Below, piece after piece: positions 42,665-50,528 of a DNA stretch of 64,000 bases. The position numbers were made by a program, and so were the translations under genes. Location: assembly GCA_965115885.1 (NCBI GenBank), contig OZ220479.1, positions 3,534,001-3,598,000 on the forward strand, written 5' to 3'. Below the pieces are notes generated by a model, which searched no databases, was not told the origin of the DNA, and saw nothing but the letters and a program-made list of their open reading frames with translations. This DNA is from BD2-11 sp965115885. GTDB lineage: Bacteria; Gemmatimonadota; Gemmatimonadetes; Longimicrobiales; Gaopeijiaceae. The stretch's first letter is position 1, and the number at the start of each line of letters is the position of its first letter.

Positions 42665-44614
42665 ATGGCGGACGGCGAATACGACGTGATCGTGGTCGGC
42701 GGAGGACACGCCGGAGCGGAAGCTGCGGCGGCTGCGGCGCGCATCGGGACCCGGACGCTTCTGGTCACCCCGGATCTCGCGCGCATCGGTCAGATGAGCT
42801 GCAATCCGGCGATCGGGGGCATCGCCAAAGGCGTCGTCGCCCGCGAGGTCGACGCGCTCGGCGGCGTGATGGGGAGGGCCACGGACGCGGCGCGCATCCA
42901 TTTCCGCATGCTCAACCGGTCCAAGGGACCGGCCGTGTGGGGCCCGCGCGCGCAGTGCGACCGAACGCTCTACTCGCTGGCCGTGCGGCGCGTGCTGGAG
43001 GAGCACTCCGCCTTGGACCTCTTCCAGGACATGGTCTCCGATCTCGTGCTGGCGGGCGGTCGGATCGCGGGCGTGCGGACGCGCGCAGGGCTGGAATTCG
43101 CGGCGGCGCGCGTGGTCGTCACCGCAGGCACTTTTCTGCGCGGCCGGATCCACGTCGGCCTCGGGGCCGGGGTGGCGGGCGGGCGCGCCGGCGAGGAGGC
43201 TTCGGTCGAGCTGGCCGACGCGCTCGAGGGGTGCGCGTTGGAGGTCGCGCGGTTCAAGACCGGGACGCCCCCTCGCGTCGACGGACGGTCCGTGGACTAC
43301 GAAAAGCTCGAGGAGCAACCGTCGGAGGCCGGGGCCCGCTTCTCCGCCTACGTGCGCGAAGAGCTGCCGGATCAGCGGTCGTGCTGGATCGCGTGGACGG
43401 GGACGGAGCTCCGCGACGTGGTGCAGGACAATCTCGAGCGGAGCGCCCGCTTCGGGGGGAACGTCGGGGGGCGGGGGCCGCGCTACTGCCCGTCGATCGA
43501 GGACAAGGTCGTGCGGTTTCCGGACGCGCGCAGACACCAGGTGTTCCTGGAGCCGGAAGGGCTGGACACCGCCGAGCTCTACGTGAACGGGCTCTCGACC
43601 TCCTTGCCCCCGGACGTGCAGCTCCGATTCCTGCGGACCGTGCCGGGGATGGAGCGCGTGCGCATGACCCGCAGCGGATACGCGATCGAATACGACTACT
43701 TCCTCCCCCACCAGTTGCGGCACACGCTGGAGGTGAAATCCGTCGAGGGACTCTTCTTCGCGGGGCAGATCAACGGAACGACCGGCTACGAGGAAGCGGC
43801 CGGCCAAGGACTGGTGGCGGGCGCGAACGCGGGGCTGGCCGCGCTCGGAGAACCGCCCTTCGTCCTCGAGCGCGACCAGGCGTACATCGGGGTGCTGATC
43901 GACGACCTGGTCACCAAGGGGGTGGACGAACCCTATCGGCTCTTCACCTCGCGCGCGGAATTTCGCCTGCTGCTCAGGCAGGACAACGCGCTCTCCCGGC
44001 TGGGCCCGGAAGCCCGCGACAGGGGGCTGTTGGCTCCGGACCGGGTCCGGACGCTCGAAGAGCGCCTCGAGGCGGAAGCGCGAGTGCGGGAATGGTTCCG
44101 CTCCGCGCGCGTGCGGCCCGAGCAGGTCAATGGCGCGTTGGAGAAGGCGGGATCGAGTCCCCTGCGCACCGCCGCACGGGCCCTGGACTTGCTGCGACGG
44201 CCGGAAGTGAAGTCCGGGATGCTGATTCGAGCCGCGGATGCGCCGTTCGTCGGGGACGGCTGGACGGATGCGTTGCACGCGGTCGAGGTCGAGCTGAAGT
44301 ACAGCGGGTACGTGCAGCGCGAGCGGGACAGGGCGGCGGCGCTTCGAGCGCGGTCCGCGTTCCGAATTCCGGAGGATCTCGCATACCGGGATCTGGTCAC
44401 GCTCTCGCACGAGGCCCGCGAGAAACTGGAACGGGTTCGGCCGGCGACCTTGGCGCACGCCTCGCGGGTGTCGGGGGTCTCGCCTGCGGATCTTCAGAAC
44501 TTGGTGTTGGAAATTCGCAAGCGGGCGGCGGGTCGTTCCTCCGAATCGGACGCGCGGAATTCGACGACGCCGGGCGGGCCTCGGGGGAGGGACGAGGAGG
44601 AAGGGGGCGCCTAG
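42665..44614 (+). CDS. mnmG: tRNA uridine-5-carboxymethylaminomethyl modification enzyme MnmG (GidA)
   Basis: A 649-residue FAD-dependent partner of MnmE. The FAD motif is VIVVGGGHAGAEAA; CNPAIGGIAKG, PRYCPSIEDKVVRF and NGTTGYEEAAGQGL are family hallmarks. ATG 42665 is preferred (GGAG five bases upstream and the family start); 42641 would add eight residues. The last ~25 residues form a charged extension. It is followed by an OMP gene instead of the usual rsmG. Confidence 0.96.
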   Translation: MADGEYDVIVVGGGHAGAEAAAAAARIGTRTLLVTPDLARIGQMSCNPAIGGIAKGVVAREVDALGGVMGRATDAARIHFRMLNRSKGPAVWGPRAQCDRTLYSLAVRRVLEEHSALDLFQDMVSDLVLAGGRIAGVRTRAGLEFAAARVVVTAGTFLRGRIHVGLGAGVAGGRAGEEASVELADALEGCALEVARFKTGTPPRVDGRSVDYEKLEEQPSEAGARFSAYVREELPDQRSCWIAWTGTELRDVVQDNLERSARFGGNVGGRGPRYCPSIEDKVVRFPDARRHQVFLEPEGLDTAELYVNGLSTSLPPDVQLRFLRTVPGMERVRMTRSGYAIEYDYFLPHQLRHTLEVKSVEGLFFAGQINGTTGYEEAAGQGLVAGANAGLAALGEPPFVLERDQAYIGVLIDDLVTKGVDEPYRLFTSRAEFRLLLRQDNALSRLGPEARDRGLLAPDRVRTLEERLEAEARVREWFRSARVRPEQVNGALEKAGSSPLRTAARALDLLRRPEVKSGMLIRAADAPFVGDGWTDALHAVEVELKYSGYVQRERDRAAALRARSAFRIPEDLAYRDLVTLSHEAREKLERVRPATLAHASRVSGVSPADLQNLVLEIRKRAAGRSSESDARNSTTPGGPRGRDEEEGGA

Positions 44615-44731
44615 CGGACTTCCCGTTGTCCGGCCGAGCTTTGGGGGAACGCGGGTGCGGCCCGCGAGGTATTCCCCGAATGTCCGCCGAATGTCCGCCG
44701 GTCCCGCATTTCCCGACGACGGAGTGCAACG

Positions 44732-45364
44732 ATGGTCGATCTCATGCGCCGACTCGCCGTGTCGACCGCACTGCTCGCCTTGGCCGCAGTCCCGACGGTC
44801 GCCCAGACCGCCGCCCTGGGCCTCAAGGCCGGCTACAGCCGTTCCAGCCTCTCCGCCGAGGGTGCGGACGAATCCGTTTCCGGGTTCACCGCGGGCGTGG
44901 AGTTCGACCTCGCCTCCGGAGGTACGCTCGGCGGACGCTTCGGCGGCTCCTACGTGCGCAAGGGGGGCGCCGGCATGGTCGAGGAAGGCGTCGAAGGCGT
45001 CTTGGATCTCGGCTATTTTCAATTGTCGGGCTTGGCGACGCTGGCGGTCCTGGGCGGCGACGAGTTCTCGGCCGACGCGATGTTCGGCCCGTGGGTCGCC
45101 GTCAGGGTCTCGTGCGACGCGAGCGTCTCCGCCGCCGGGTTCAGCATCGGCACCTCCTGCGACGAGGAGTTCAACGACGGGGGGGGCAAGGCCTTGGATT
45201 TCGGGGTCGCTCTGGGCGCGAGCGTCGGGTTCCCGCTCTCCGGCGGGACGCGAGCGGGATTCGATGCGCTCTACTCGCTCGGAATCGCCCCCGACGTGGA
45301 CGGCGGCGAAAGCAGCACTCGAAATCTGGCCGTTCGGGCGGGCGTGTCGTTTCCCTTCGGATGA
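44732..45364 (+). CDS. Small outer-membrane beta-barrel protein
   Basis: A 210-residue protein with a signal peptide (STALLALAAVPTVAQ) and an eight-strand-like barrel pattern (LGLKAGYSRSSL; GLATLAVLGG; LGASVGFPLSGG) ending VRAGVSFPF with a terminal aromatic, as expected for BAM-inserted proteins. It resembles PorT/OmpW-type small barrels without a specific match. It interrupts the mnmG-parA core cluster. A degraded copy of its 3' end lies just downstream with a duplicated parS-like site. Confidence 0.75.
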   Translation: MVDLMRRLAVSTALLALAAVPTVAQTAALGLKAGYSRSSLSAEGADESVSGFTAGVEFDLASGGTLGGRFGGSYVRKGGAGMVEEGVEGVLDLGYFQLSGLATLAVLGGDEFSADAMFGPWVAVRVSCDASVSAAGFSIGTSCDEEFNDGGGKALDFGVALGASVGFPLSGGTRAGFDALYSLGIAPDVDGGESSTRNLAVRAGVSFPFG

Positions 45365-45423
45365 CTTTGGGAAACGGCGCCCCCCGAGGGTCCGGGCCGC
45401 CGCCCGCGGGGACGGCCCGGCGA

Positions 45424-45439
45424 CGTTTCACGGGAAACA
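45424..45439 (+). promoter_or_regulatory. parS: parS-like ParB binding site 1
   Basis: CGTTTCACGGGAAACA differs from the canonical TGTTTCACGTGAAACA at two positions. A further half-site GTGAAACA follows at 45445-45452. parA starts about 970 bases downstream. Confidence 0.7.
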
Positions 45440-45716
45440 TGACGGTGAAACAACGTCGCGCCTCCCGGGAGCCTCCGGGGCCGCTCCGGTCCGGGCGCGG
45501 GCGTCGGTTTTTCCGCTCTCCGGCGGAACGCGGGCGGGCTCGACGCGTTCCGCCTCGCTCGGTGCTGGTCTACGCGAACGGACGGCGGCGGCGAAATTCG
45601 GAACCCGACCTTTCGGACGGACGTGCCGCTCTCCATCGGACGCCCCCGGGGCGCCGTCCGATCCCCGGACGGCGCGTTCTCGGTTCGCAGGCGCCCTCCG
45701 GGGCGCGCTCGCCGGA

Positions 45717-46100
45717 ATGGCCCGGCGACGTTTCACGGGAAACACGACGGTGAAACAGGAAGGCTCGCGGGACTTCGACGTCGGATTTCTGGTCGGGATT
45801 CTCGTGGCGGGAGGGCATTTCGGCGGCGACGGGCGGCAGCCCCAGATCACCCTTCGGATGCACACCGACCGCGAGGCGCTCTTCGGTTGGATCATGGAGC
45901 GCTTTCCCGGGGGGAAGCTCTACGGCCCCTACAACCATGGCGGGCGGCGGTACTATCAGTGGATCGCGCGCGGGACTTTTCTCAGGGAACGGCTGATTCC
46001 CATGCTGGACCGGCACCTGGACGAGCGAATGGACGGGAAGGCCGCCCGCCGCTTTCGGGAAATGAAGGCGCGTTATCTTTCCCGCCCGGGCTCCTCCTGA
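45717..46100 (+). CDS. Single-motif LAGLIDADG-like protein, probably nuclease-dead
   Basis: A 127-residue protein (116 if started at GTG 45750). Residues ~22-40 (DVGFLVGILVAGGHFGGDG) look like one LAGLIDADG helix, but the catalytic acid is replaced (VAGG), so cleavage is unlikely. The following RMHTDREALFGWIMERFPG and GRRYYQWIARG segments also fit the homing-endonuclease fold. It sits on a parS-like site, between the chromosome's parS sites and parAB, which suggests a domesticated DNA-binding protein. No exact family name was recognised. Confidence 0.65.
   Translation: MARRRFTGNTTVKQEGSRDFDVGFLVGILVAGGHFGGDGRQPQITLRMHTDREALFGWIMERFPGGKLYGPYNHGGRRYYQWIARGTFLRERLIPMLDRHLDERMDGKAARRFREMKARYLSRPGSS
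45729..45744 (+). promoter_or_regulatory. parS: parS-like ParB binding site 2
   Basis: An identical 16-mer to site 1, also followed by GTGAAACA (45750-45757). It overlaps the first codons of the LAGLIDADG-like gene, or lies just upstream if that gene starts at the GTG at 45750. Confidence 0.7.
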
Positions 46101-46409
46101 CGCTCGGTCCGGCCCCGCCGGGAGAAACCGACGACAAGGGATCTCCGGGACCCGGACGGATCCGGTCGAAAGAAGAGAAAGGGTTCCGCTTCTCGCGGGA
46201 CGCGGTTCCGGGTTTGCGGGAGAGGGCGGGTTTGGGGCCCGGGGAGCTCCCGGGCGCGCCGGGCGGTTCGCCTTTTCCGCTTGCCGGGGGGCGGATAGCT
46301 TTCGTGCGGGGCGCTTCTCCTTTCGGAACCCGAGGGAGCTTCGGGCCGCGACGCGGCCCGTGGAAAGCCCGTTCATCCTTTTTCGCGCAAGGGACCGCCG
46401 GGGTTGCCC
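46101..46409. other. Intergenic region upstream of parA
   Basis: About 310 bases with no gene recognised. It should carry the parA promoter, but no strong match was found. A TTG at 46404 could extend ParA by two residues. Confidence 0.4.
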
Positions 46410-47213
46410 ATGTCGAGAGTCATCGCCATCGCCAACCAGAAGGGCGGCGTGGGCAAGACGACGACCGCGATCAACCTGGGCGCCGCGCTGGCGGTGGCCG
46501 AGCAGCGCACGCTGGTCATCGACATGGATCCGCAGGCCAACGCGAGCAGCGGATTGGGGCTCCGAGACCGCGATCCGGTCTCCGGAATGTACGACGTGAT
46601 GATCGGGGGGCGCTCGATCGAGGAGTCGCGGGTTCGTCGGTTGCACTTCCCCTGCCTGGACATGGTCGGAACCACGTGCGACTTGGCGGGCGCCGAGATC
46701 GAACTGGTGGGCGTGGAAGCGCGCGAATCCGTTCTGCGCAAGATGCTCGAACCTGTCCGCGACGAATACGACTACATCCTGGTCGACTGTCCCCCGTCGC
46801 TGGGCCTCCTCACGCTCAACACCCTCACGGCGGCCGATTCGGTGCTCATCCCCATTCAATGCGAATTCTACGCGTTGGAGGGCCTGAGCCAGCTTCTCAA
46901 CACGGTGCGGATCGTGCAGCGGGGGCTGAACACGGGCCTGGAGATCGACGGCGTGCTCCTGACCATGTTCGACAGTCGGCTCAACCTGTCGAAGCAGGTG
47001 GCCCGGGAGGCCCGCGAGTACTTCGGGGACAAGGTTTTCGCCAACGCGATCCCCAGAAACGTCCGCCTCGCGGAGGCGCCCAGCTTCGGCAAGCCCATCA
47101 TCGTCTACGACGTTCTGTCCGCCGGCGCCCGCTACTACCTCCGGCTGGCCAAGGAGGTCATGCAGCGAACCCGGCGTCGCCATGCCGCGGCCATGCGCGC
47201 GCAACCCGGATGA
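46410..47213 (+). CDS. parA: Chromosome partitioning ATPase ParA (Soj)
   Basis: A 267-residue ParA ATPase with the deviant Walker A KGGVGKTT near the N-terminus, LVIDMDPQANAS and DYILVDCPPSLGLLTLN. It forms DNA-bound gradients that move ParB-parS complexes. The ATG gives the usual start MSRVIAIANQKGG. Its TGA overlaps the parB ATG, and two parS-like sites lie just upstream. Confidence 0.97.
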   Translation: MSRVIAIANQKGGVGKTTTAINLGAALAVAEQRTLVIDMDPQANASSGLGLRDRDPVSGMYDVMIGGRSIEESRVRRLHFPCLDMVGTTCDLAGAEIELVGVEARESVLRKMLEPVRDEYDYILVDCPPSLGLLTLNTLTAADSVLIPIQCEFYALEGLSQLLNTVRIVQRGLNTGLEIDGVLLTMFDSRLNLSKQVAREAREYFGDKVFANAIPRNVRLAEAPSFGKPIIVYDVLSAGARYYLRLAKEVMQRTRRRHAAAMRAQPG

Positions 47214-48130
47214 GCGCGACGCCCGCCTCCCGGCTCGGGCGCGGCCTCGGCGCCCTGCTGGGAGACCATCTCGATCGGTCGGCGGAGGGCGAGGTCGTCA
47301 AGCTGCCGCTGGGTGCCGTGGTCTCCAATCCGTTCCAGCCCCGCCGCGAGTTCAGGGAGGAGAAGGTCCGGGAGCTGGCGTCGTCCATCCGCGAAAACGG
47401 GTTGCTCCAGCCCGTCGTGGTCCGGCCGGCGCCGGCGGCGTCCGACCGGTGGGAGCTGGTTGCGGGAGAGCGTCGGCTGCGCGCGGTCGCGCGGCTCGGG
47501 TGGGGCGACCTGCCCGCGATCGTTCGCGACGTGGACGACGAGACCATGCTGGTGCTCGCGCTCGTCGAGAATCTTCAGCGCCAGAACCTGGATGCCCTGG
47601 ACGAGGCCCAAGGCTACAAGGTGCTTGTGGAGAAGTTCGGGCGCACCCAGGAGGACGTCGCGTTGGCTGTCGGCAAGAGCCGCGCGGCGGTGGCCAACAC
47701 GCTCCGCCTGCTCAAGCTTCCCGGGGAGGTGCGCCGGCTGCTCGATCGCGGGAAGCTGTCGTCCAGCCACGCCCGGGCGCTTCTCGCCGTCGGGGACTCG
47801 AAACGGGCCGTCCGGCTGGCTCGAAAAGCGGTCGAAGGCGGCTGGACCGTCCGCAAGATCGAGGAGGTCGTTCGAACTCGGCCGACTCGCCCGTTCTCCG
47901 GTCGAAGCGGTTCCGGAGATCGGGGAAAGAGGAAGGCGGAGACCCGTCCGCCGGATCCGGCGTTGCGGGCGCTGCAGGAGGAGTTGCGCGCCGTGCTGGG
48001 GACGCGCGTGACCGTCAGGCGGCGGGGAGGAGGCGAAGGGCGCATCGAAATCCCCTTCCACGACGACCGGGATTTCGAGCGCGTCTTCGCCCTGGTGTGC
48101 CGCCGAGAGGCTTCGGATGTCCTCGAATAG
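47210..48130 (+). CDS. parB: Chromosome partitioning protein ParB (Spo0J)
   Basis: A 306-residue CTP-dependent DNA clamp. The N-terminal SRLGRGLGALLGD, the CTPase motifs (NPFQPRREF, ENGLLQPVVVRP, VAGERRLRAVARLG, ENLQRQNLDALDEA) and a helix-turn-helix (TQEDVALAVGKSRAAVANTLRLLKL) are present, followed by a linker and the dimerisation domain. It loads at parS. The M23 peptidase gene overlaps its end by 14 bases. Confidence 0.97.
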   Translation: MSATPASRLGRGLGALLGDHLDRSAEGEVVKLPLGAVVSNPFQPRREFREEKVRELASSIRENGLLQPVVVRPAPAASDRWELVAGERRLRAVARLGWGDLPAIVRDVDDETMLVLALVENLQRQNLDALDEAQGYKVLVEKFGRTQEDVALAVGKSRAAVANTLRLLKLPGEVRRLLDRGKLSSSHARALLAVGDSKRAVRLARKAVEGGWTVRKIEEVVRTRPTRPFSGRSGSGDRGKRKAETRPPDPALRALQEELRAVLGTRVTVRRRGGGEGRIEIPFHDDRDFERVFALVCRREASDVLE

Positions 48131-48812
48131 GAAGGCGGAGGGCCGTCGGTTTCCCGCGGCCGTCCTCCGGTCGCTCGCGGTCGTCGGGCTGATCTCCGCA
48201 GGCTACGCGACCGGTGCGGCCGTGAACTCCCGCCGGGCCGACGTCCTGGCGGACTCGCTCGCGGTCCAAGCGGAGGGAATCCGGGCGTTGAACGCGCATG
48301 TCGACACCGTGGAAGCACGCTACCGGAGAATCGCCGACCTCTTCGGAGCGCGTTCCGGCGGCGCGCTCTCCGAGCTGTGGCTGCCTCCCGCGGGGAGCGC
48401 CGGGGGCCTCCGACCCGCCGAGGACGAGACGAGGCCGACGAGTTGGCCCCTGACCGAGCGGGGGTTCGTGACCCAGGTCTTGGTGGAGGGCATGGTGGGG
48501 GAGCATCCGGGGCTGGACATCGCCGTGCCCACCGGCTCCTACGTCCGCGCGGCCGGCGGAGGGACCGTGACCGAAGTCGGGGAGGATCCCCTCTACGGAC
48601 GCTTCGTGCGTCTCGACCACGGCGGCGGATACGGTAGCTTGTACGCCCACGCATCCATGACGTTCGTGGAGGTCGGCGACCGGGTGCGGCGGAACGAAGT
48701 CATCGCGTTGAGCGGGTCGACGGGCAGATCGACGGCGCCGCATCTTCACTTCGAAATCTTGCGGGACGACGAACCCGTCGATCCCCTCGCGATCCTGGGC
48801 GGGCGGCCCTGA
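48117..48812 (+). CDS. M23 (LytM) family metallopeptidase, membrane-anchored
   Basis: A 231-residue protein with one N-terminal membrane segment (SLAVVGLISAGYATGAA), a short coiled coil and a C-terminal LytM domain with zinc ligands in HPGLDIAVP and HLHFEI. All usual ligands (HxxxD, HxH) are present, so it is probably an active peptidoglycan endopeptidase. It overlaps parB and precedes bactofilin by 72 bases. M23 peptidase-bactofilin pairs control cell shape in several bacteria. Confidence 0.92.
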   Translation: MSSNRKAEGRRFPAAVLRSLAVVGLISAGYATGAAVNSRRADVLADSLAVQAEGIRALNAHVDTVEARYRRIADLFGARSGGALSELWLPPAGSAGGLRPAEDETRPTSWPLTERGFVTQVLVEGMVGEHPGLDIAVPTGSYVRAAGGGTVTEVGEDPLYGRFVRLDHGGGYGSLYAHASMTFVEVGDRVRRNEVIALSGSTGRSTAPHLHFEILRDDEPVDPLAILGGRP

Positions 48813-48884
48813 AGGAGCCTTGAGGAGACGGTGCCTACGGCTCCGTCCCTCCCGCCGTTTGGGCGAACCGAAAAGGAGGAGACC

Positions 48885-49289
48885 ATGAACACCAAGTCGC
48901 GAGCCGGACAGAAACCTCCGAAAGCTCCCGACAACACGATTTCGGTCATCGGGGCCGGAATGACCGTGGTGGGCGACTGCAAGGCCGAAGGAACCATCCG
49001 GGTCGAGGGCAGGGTGGAAGGGCGGGTGGAGGCGGGGAAGGCCGTCGTGGTCGGAAAGAGCGGCGTGGTCGTCGGCGACGTCGTCACGCAGGACGCCGTG
49101 ATCTCGGGAGAGATCCAGGGGAGCCTGAAGATCGGTTCGCGGCTGGAGTTGCAGGCGACCTGCAATGTGGCCGGCGAGGTCGACACGCGCCGGATCGTGC
49201 TCGAGGAAGGCGCGACGGTCAACGGGACCGTGAAGATGGGAAGCTCGACGGGCGCGAAGTCCGCTCCTTCGTCCTCTTCCCCGGCCTGA
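48885..49289 (+). CDS. Bactofilin
   Basis: A 134-residue polymer-forming cytoskeletal protein (DUF583). The central beta-helix repeats are visible as hydrophobic six-residue rungs (TIRVEGRVEGRVEAGKAVVV; GDVVTQDAVISGEIQGSLKI), with short disordered ends. The ATG at 48885 has AAGGAGGA just upstream. It lies after parAB and an M23 peptidase, an arrangement like that of the bactofilin-parABC clusters known in Myxococcus. Confidence 0.95.
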   Translation: MNTKSRAGQKPPKAPDNTISVIGAGMTVVGDCKAEGTIRVEGRVEGRVEAGKAVVVGKSGVVVGDVVTQDAVISGEIQGSLKIGSRLELQATCNVAGEVDTRRIVLEEGATVNGTVKMGSSTGAKSAPSSSSPA

Positions 49290-49475
49290 GTGGAAAAGGT
49301 TGTGGAAACCGCACGGTTCGCGACGACCGCGCGCACGCACGCCGCTCCCGGGACGCGCCGCGCGTGGAAAACCGTTCGAGCGCATGGCGCGCAAAGCCTC
49401 GACGGGCGTTCGCAACCCGACTCGCGGCCCCGGGCGGCCCGGGTTTTCCACGGATTTTCGCGGGGTTTTCCACAG
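49289..49475. promoter_or_regulatory. Cluster of DnaA-box-like sites after bactofilin
   Basis: Five 9-mers like TTTTCCACA: reverse strand TTTTCCACT at 49289-49297, GTTTCCACA at 49301-49309 and TTTTCCACG at 49363-49371; forward strand TTTTCCACG at 49444-49452 and the perfect TTTTCCACA at 49466-49474. The surrounding 49290-49591 holds no gene. It could be part of a bipartite origin or a DnaA-titrating region. Confidence 0.5.
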
Positions 49476-49591
49476 CGAATCCGTCGCTCGACTTTTCCCG
49501 TGCGCGGGCGGGGAACGATTCCTTCTCGCGAGAGGTGCGGGAGCCCGGCGGCGACGACGCCCCTCGCCCTCGAAGAACGGATCGCGTCCCC

Positions 49592-50344
49592 ATGAAGCTC
49601 GAGCGCCTCGTCCGATACGTCGACGCCTATCTGGGGGTGGAGGATTTCCCCGACTATCCCGGCGCCCACAACGGACTGCAGGTGGAGGGCTCGGCGGAGG
49701 TGGGCAGGATCTGCGCCGCCGTCGACGCCAGCGAGATCGCCATCGCCGCCGCCGTGGAGCGGGAAAGCGATCTTCTGATCGTGCATCACGGCCTTTTCTG
49801 GGACGGGGGAGTTCCCGTGACCGGCAGGCGCTACCGAAAACTGTCCGCTCTGCTCGGGAGCGGGACCGGGCTCTACTCGGCGCATCTGCCGCTCGACGCC
49901 CACCCCGAAATCGGAAACTGCGTCCTGCTCGCCCGCGCGCTGGGAATCGACGTGGAGGCGGGGTTCGGCGCCTTCCGCGACGTCGACGTGGGGTGGATCG
50001 GCACGACCGCGCAGACGCGCCAATCCCTCCGGGACCGGGTGGCCGAGGAACTCCGGGTCGACGTCCGGCTTGTCGACGGAGGTCCCGAGCGCGTACGCCG
50101 AGTCGCGGTCGTGACCGGGGCCGGCGGGTCCATGATCGGCGAAGCGGCGCGGGCGGGGGCCGACGCTCTTGTCACGGGCGAGGGGGCGCACCACACGTAC
50201 TTCGACGCGATGGAATACGGAATCAACGTGTACTATGCGGGCCACTACGCCACCGAGACGCTCGGAGTGCGCGCGCTCGCCGCGCACCTGGAGGAGCGTT
50301 TCGGCATTCCCTGGGAGTTTCTGGACGTTCCGACGGGGTTCTAG
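49592..50344 (+). CDS. Nif3-like dinuclear metal centre protein (YqfO/YbgI family)
   Basis: A 250-residue Nif3-family protein. Family features are PDYPGAHNGLQVEG, the metal-binding VHHGLFWDGG, YSAHLPLDAHP and the C-terminal GEGAHHTYFDAMEYGINVYYAGHYATE. These proteins form hexamers with a two-metal site; some are annotated as GTP cyclohydrolase-like, but the function is unsettled. No fused PII-like insert is present. A zinc-ribbon protein gene follows. Confidence 0.9.
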   Translation: MKLERLVRYVDAYLGVEDFPDYPGAHNGLQVEGSAEVGRICAAVDASEIAIAAAVERESDLLIVHHGLFWDGGVPVTGRRYRKLSALLGSGTGLYSAHLPLDAHPEIGNCVLLARALGIDVEAGFGAFRDVDVGWIGTTAQTRQSLRDRVAEELRVDVRLVDGGPERVRRVAVVTGAGGSMIGEAARAGADALVTGEGAHHTYFDAMEYGINVYYAGHYATETLGVRALAAHLEERFGIPWEFLDVPTGF

Positions 50345-50528
50345 ATCCCCGTCTCCGAGGCAACGGAGGAGGACTCGAAATCCAAGGCATGACGACACGC
50401 GCCCCCGGTCCCCGGTCGGCCGAAATCCGGTCGACGTCCCGCCCCGTCCCCGGCCCGCCGCCCCGAAGGATCTCCGGCCCGGCCTCGCGCGTCGGCCTCG
50501 AACCGACCGTCCTCGCGGCGGGCGCGTC

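Larger units (their letters stand above)
45215..45757 (+). repeat. Imperfect ~240-base tandem duplication (OMP 3' end plus parS unit)
   Basis: 45215-45452 resembles 45495-45757. The unit covers the last part of the OMP gene (CCGCTCTCCGGCGG at 45234-45247 and 45514-45527) and ends in a nearly exact 39-base copy (45414-45452 and 45719-45757, one mismatch). In the second copy the coding part is frameshifted and decayed, while the parS-bearing end is preserved. Confidence 0.7.

Noticed and set aside
39227..44614. A 1795-codon open frame spanning yidD through mnmG
   Set aside because: Only its last ~650 codons are a real protein (MnmG). The upstream part is a stop-free frame due to high G+C, overlapping yidC and mnmE, which have clear family matches.
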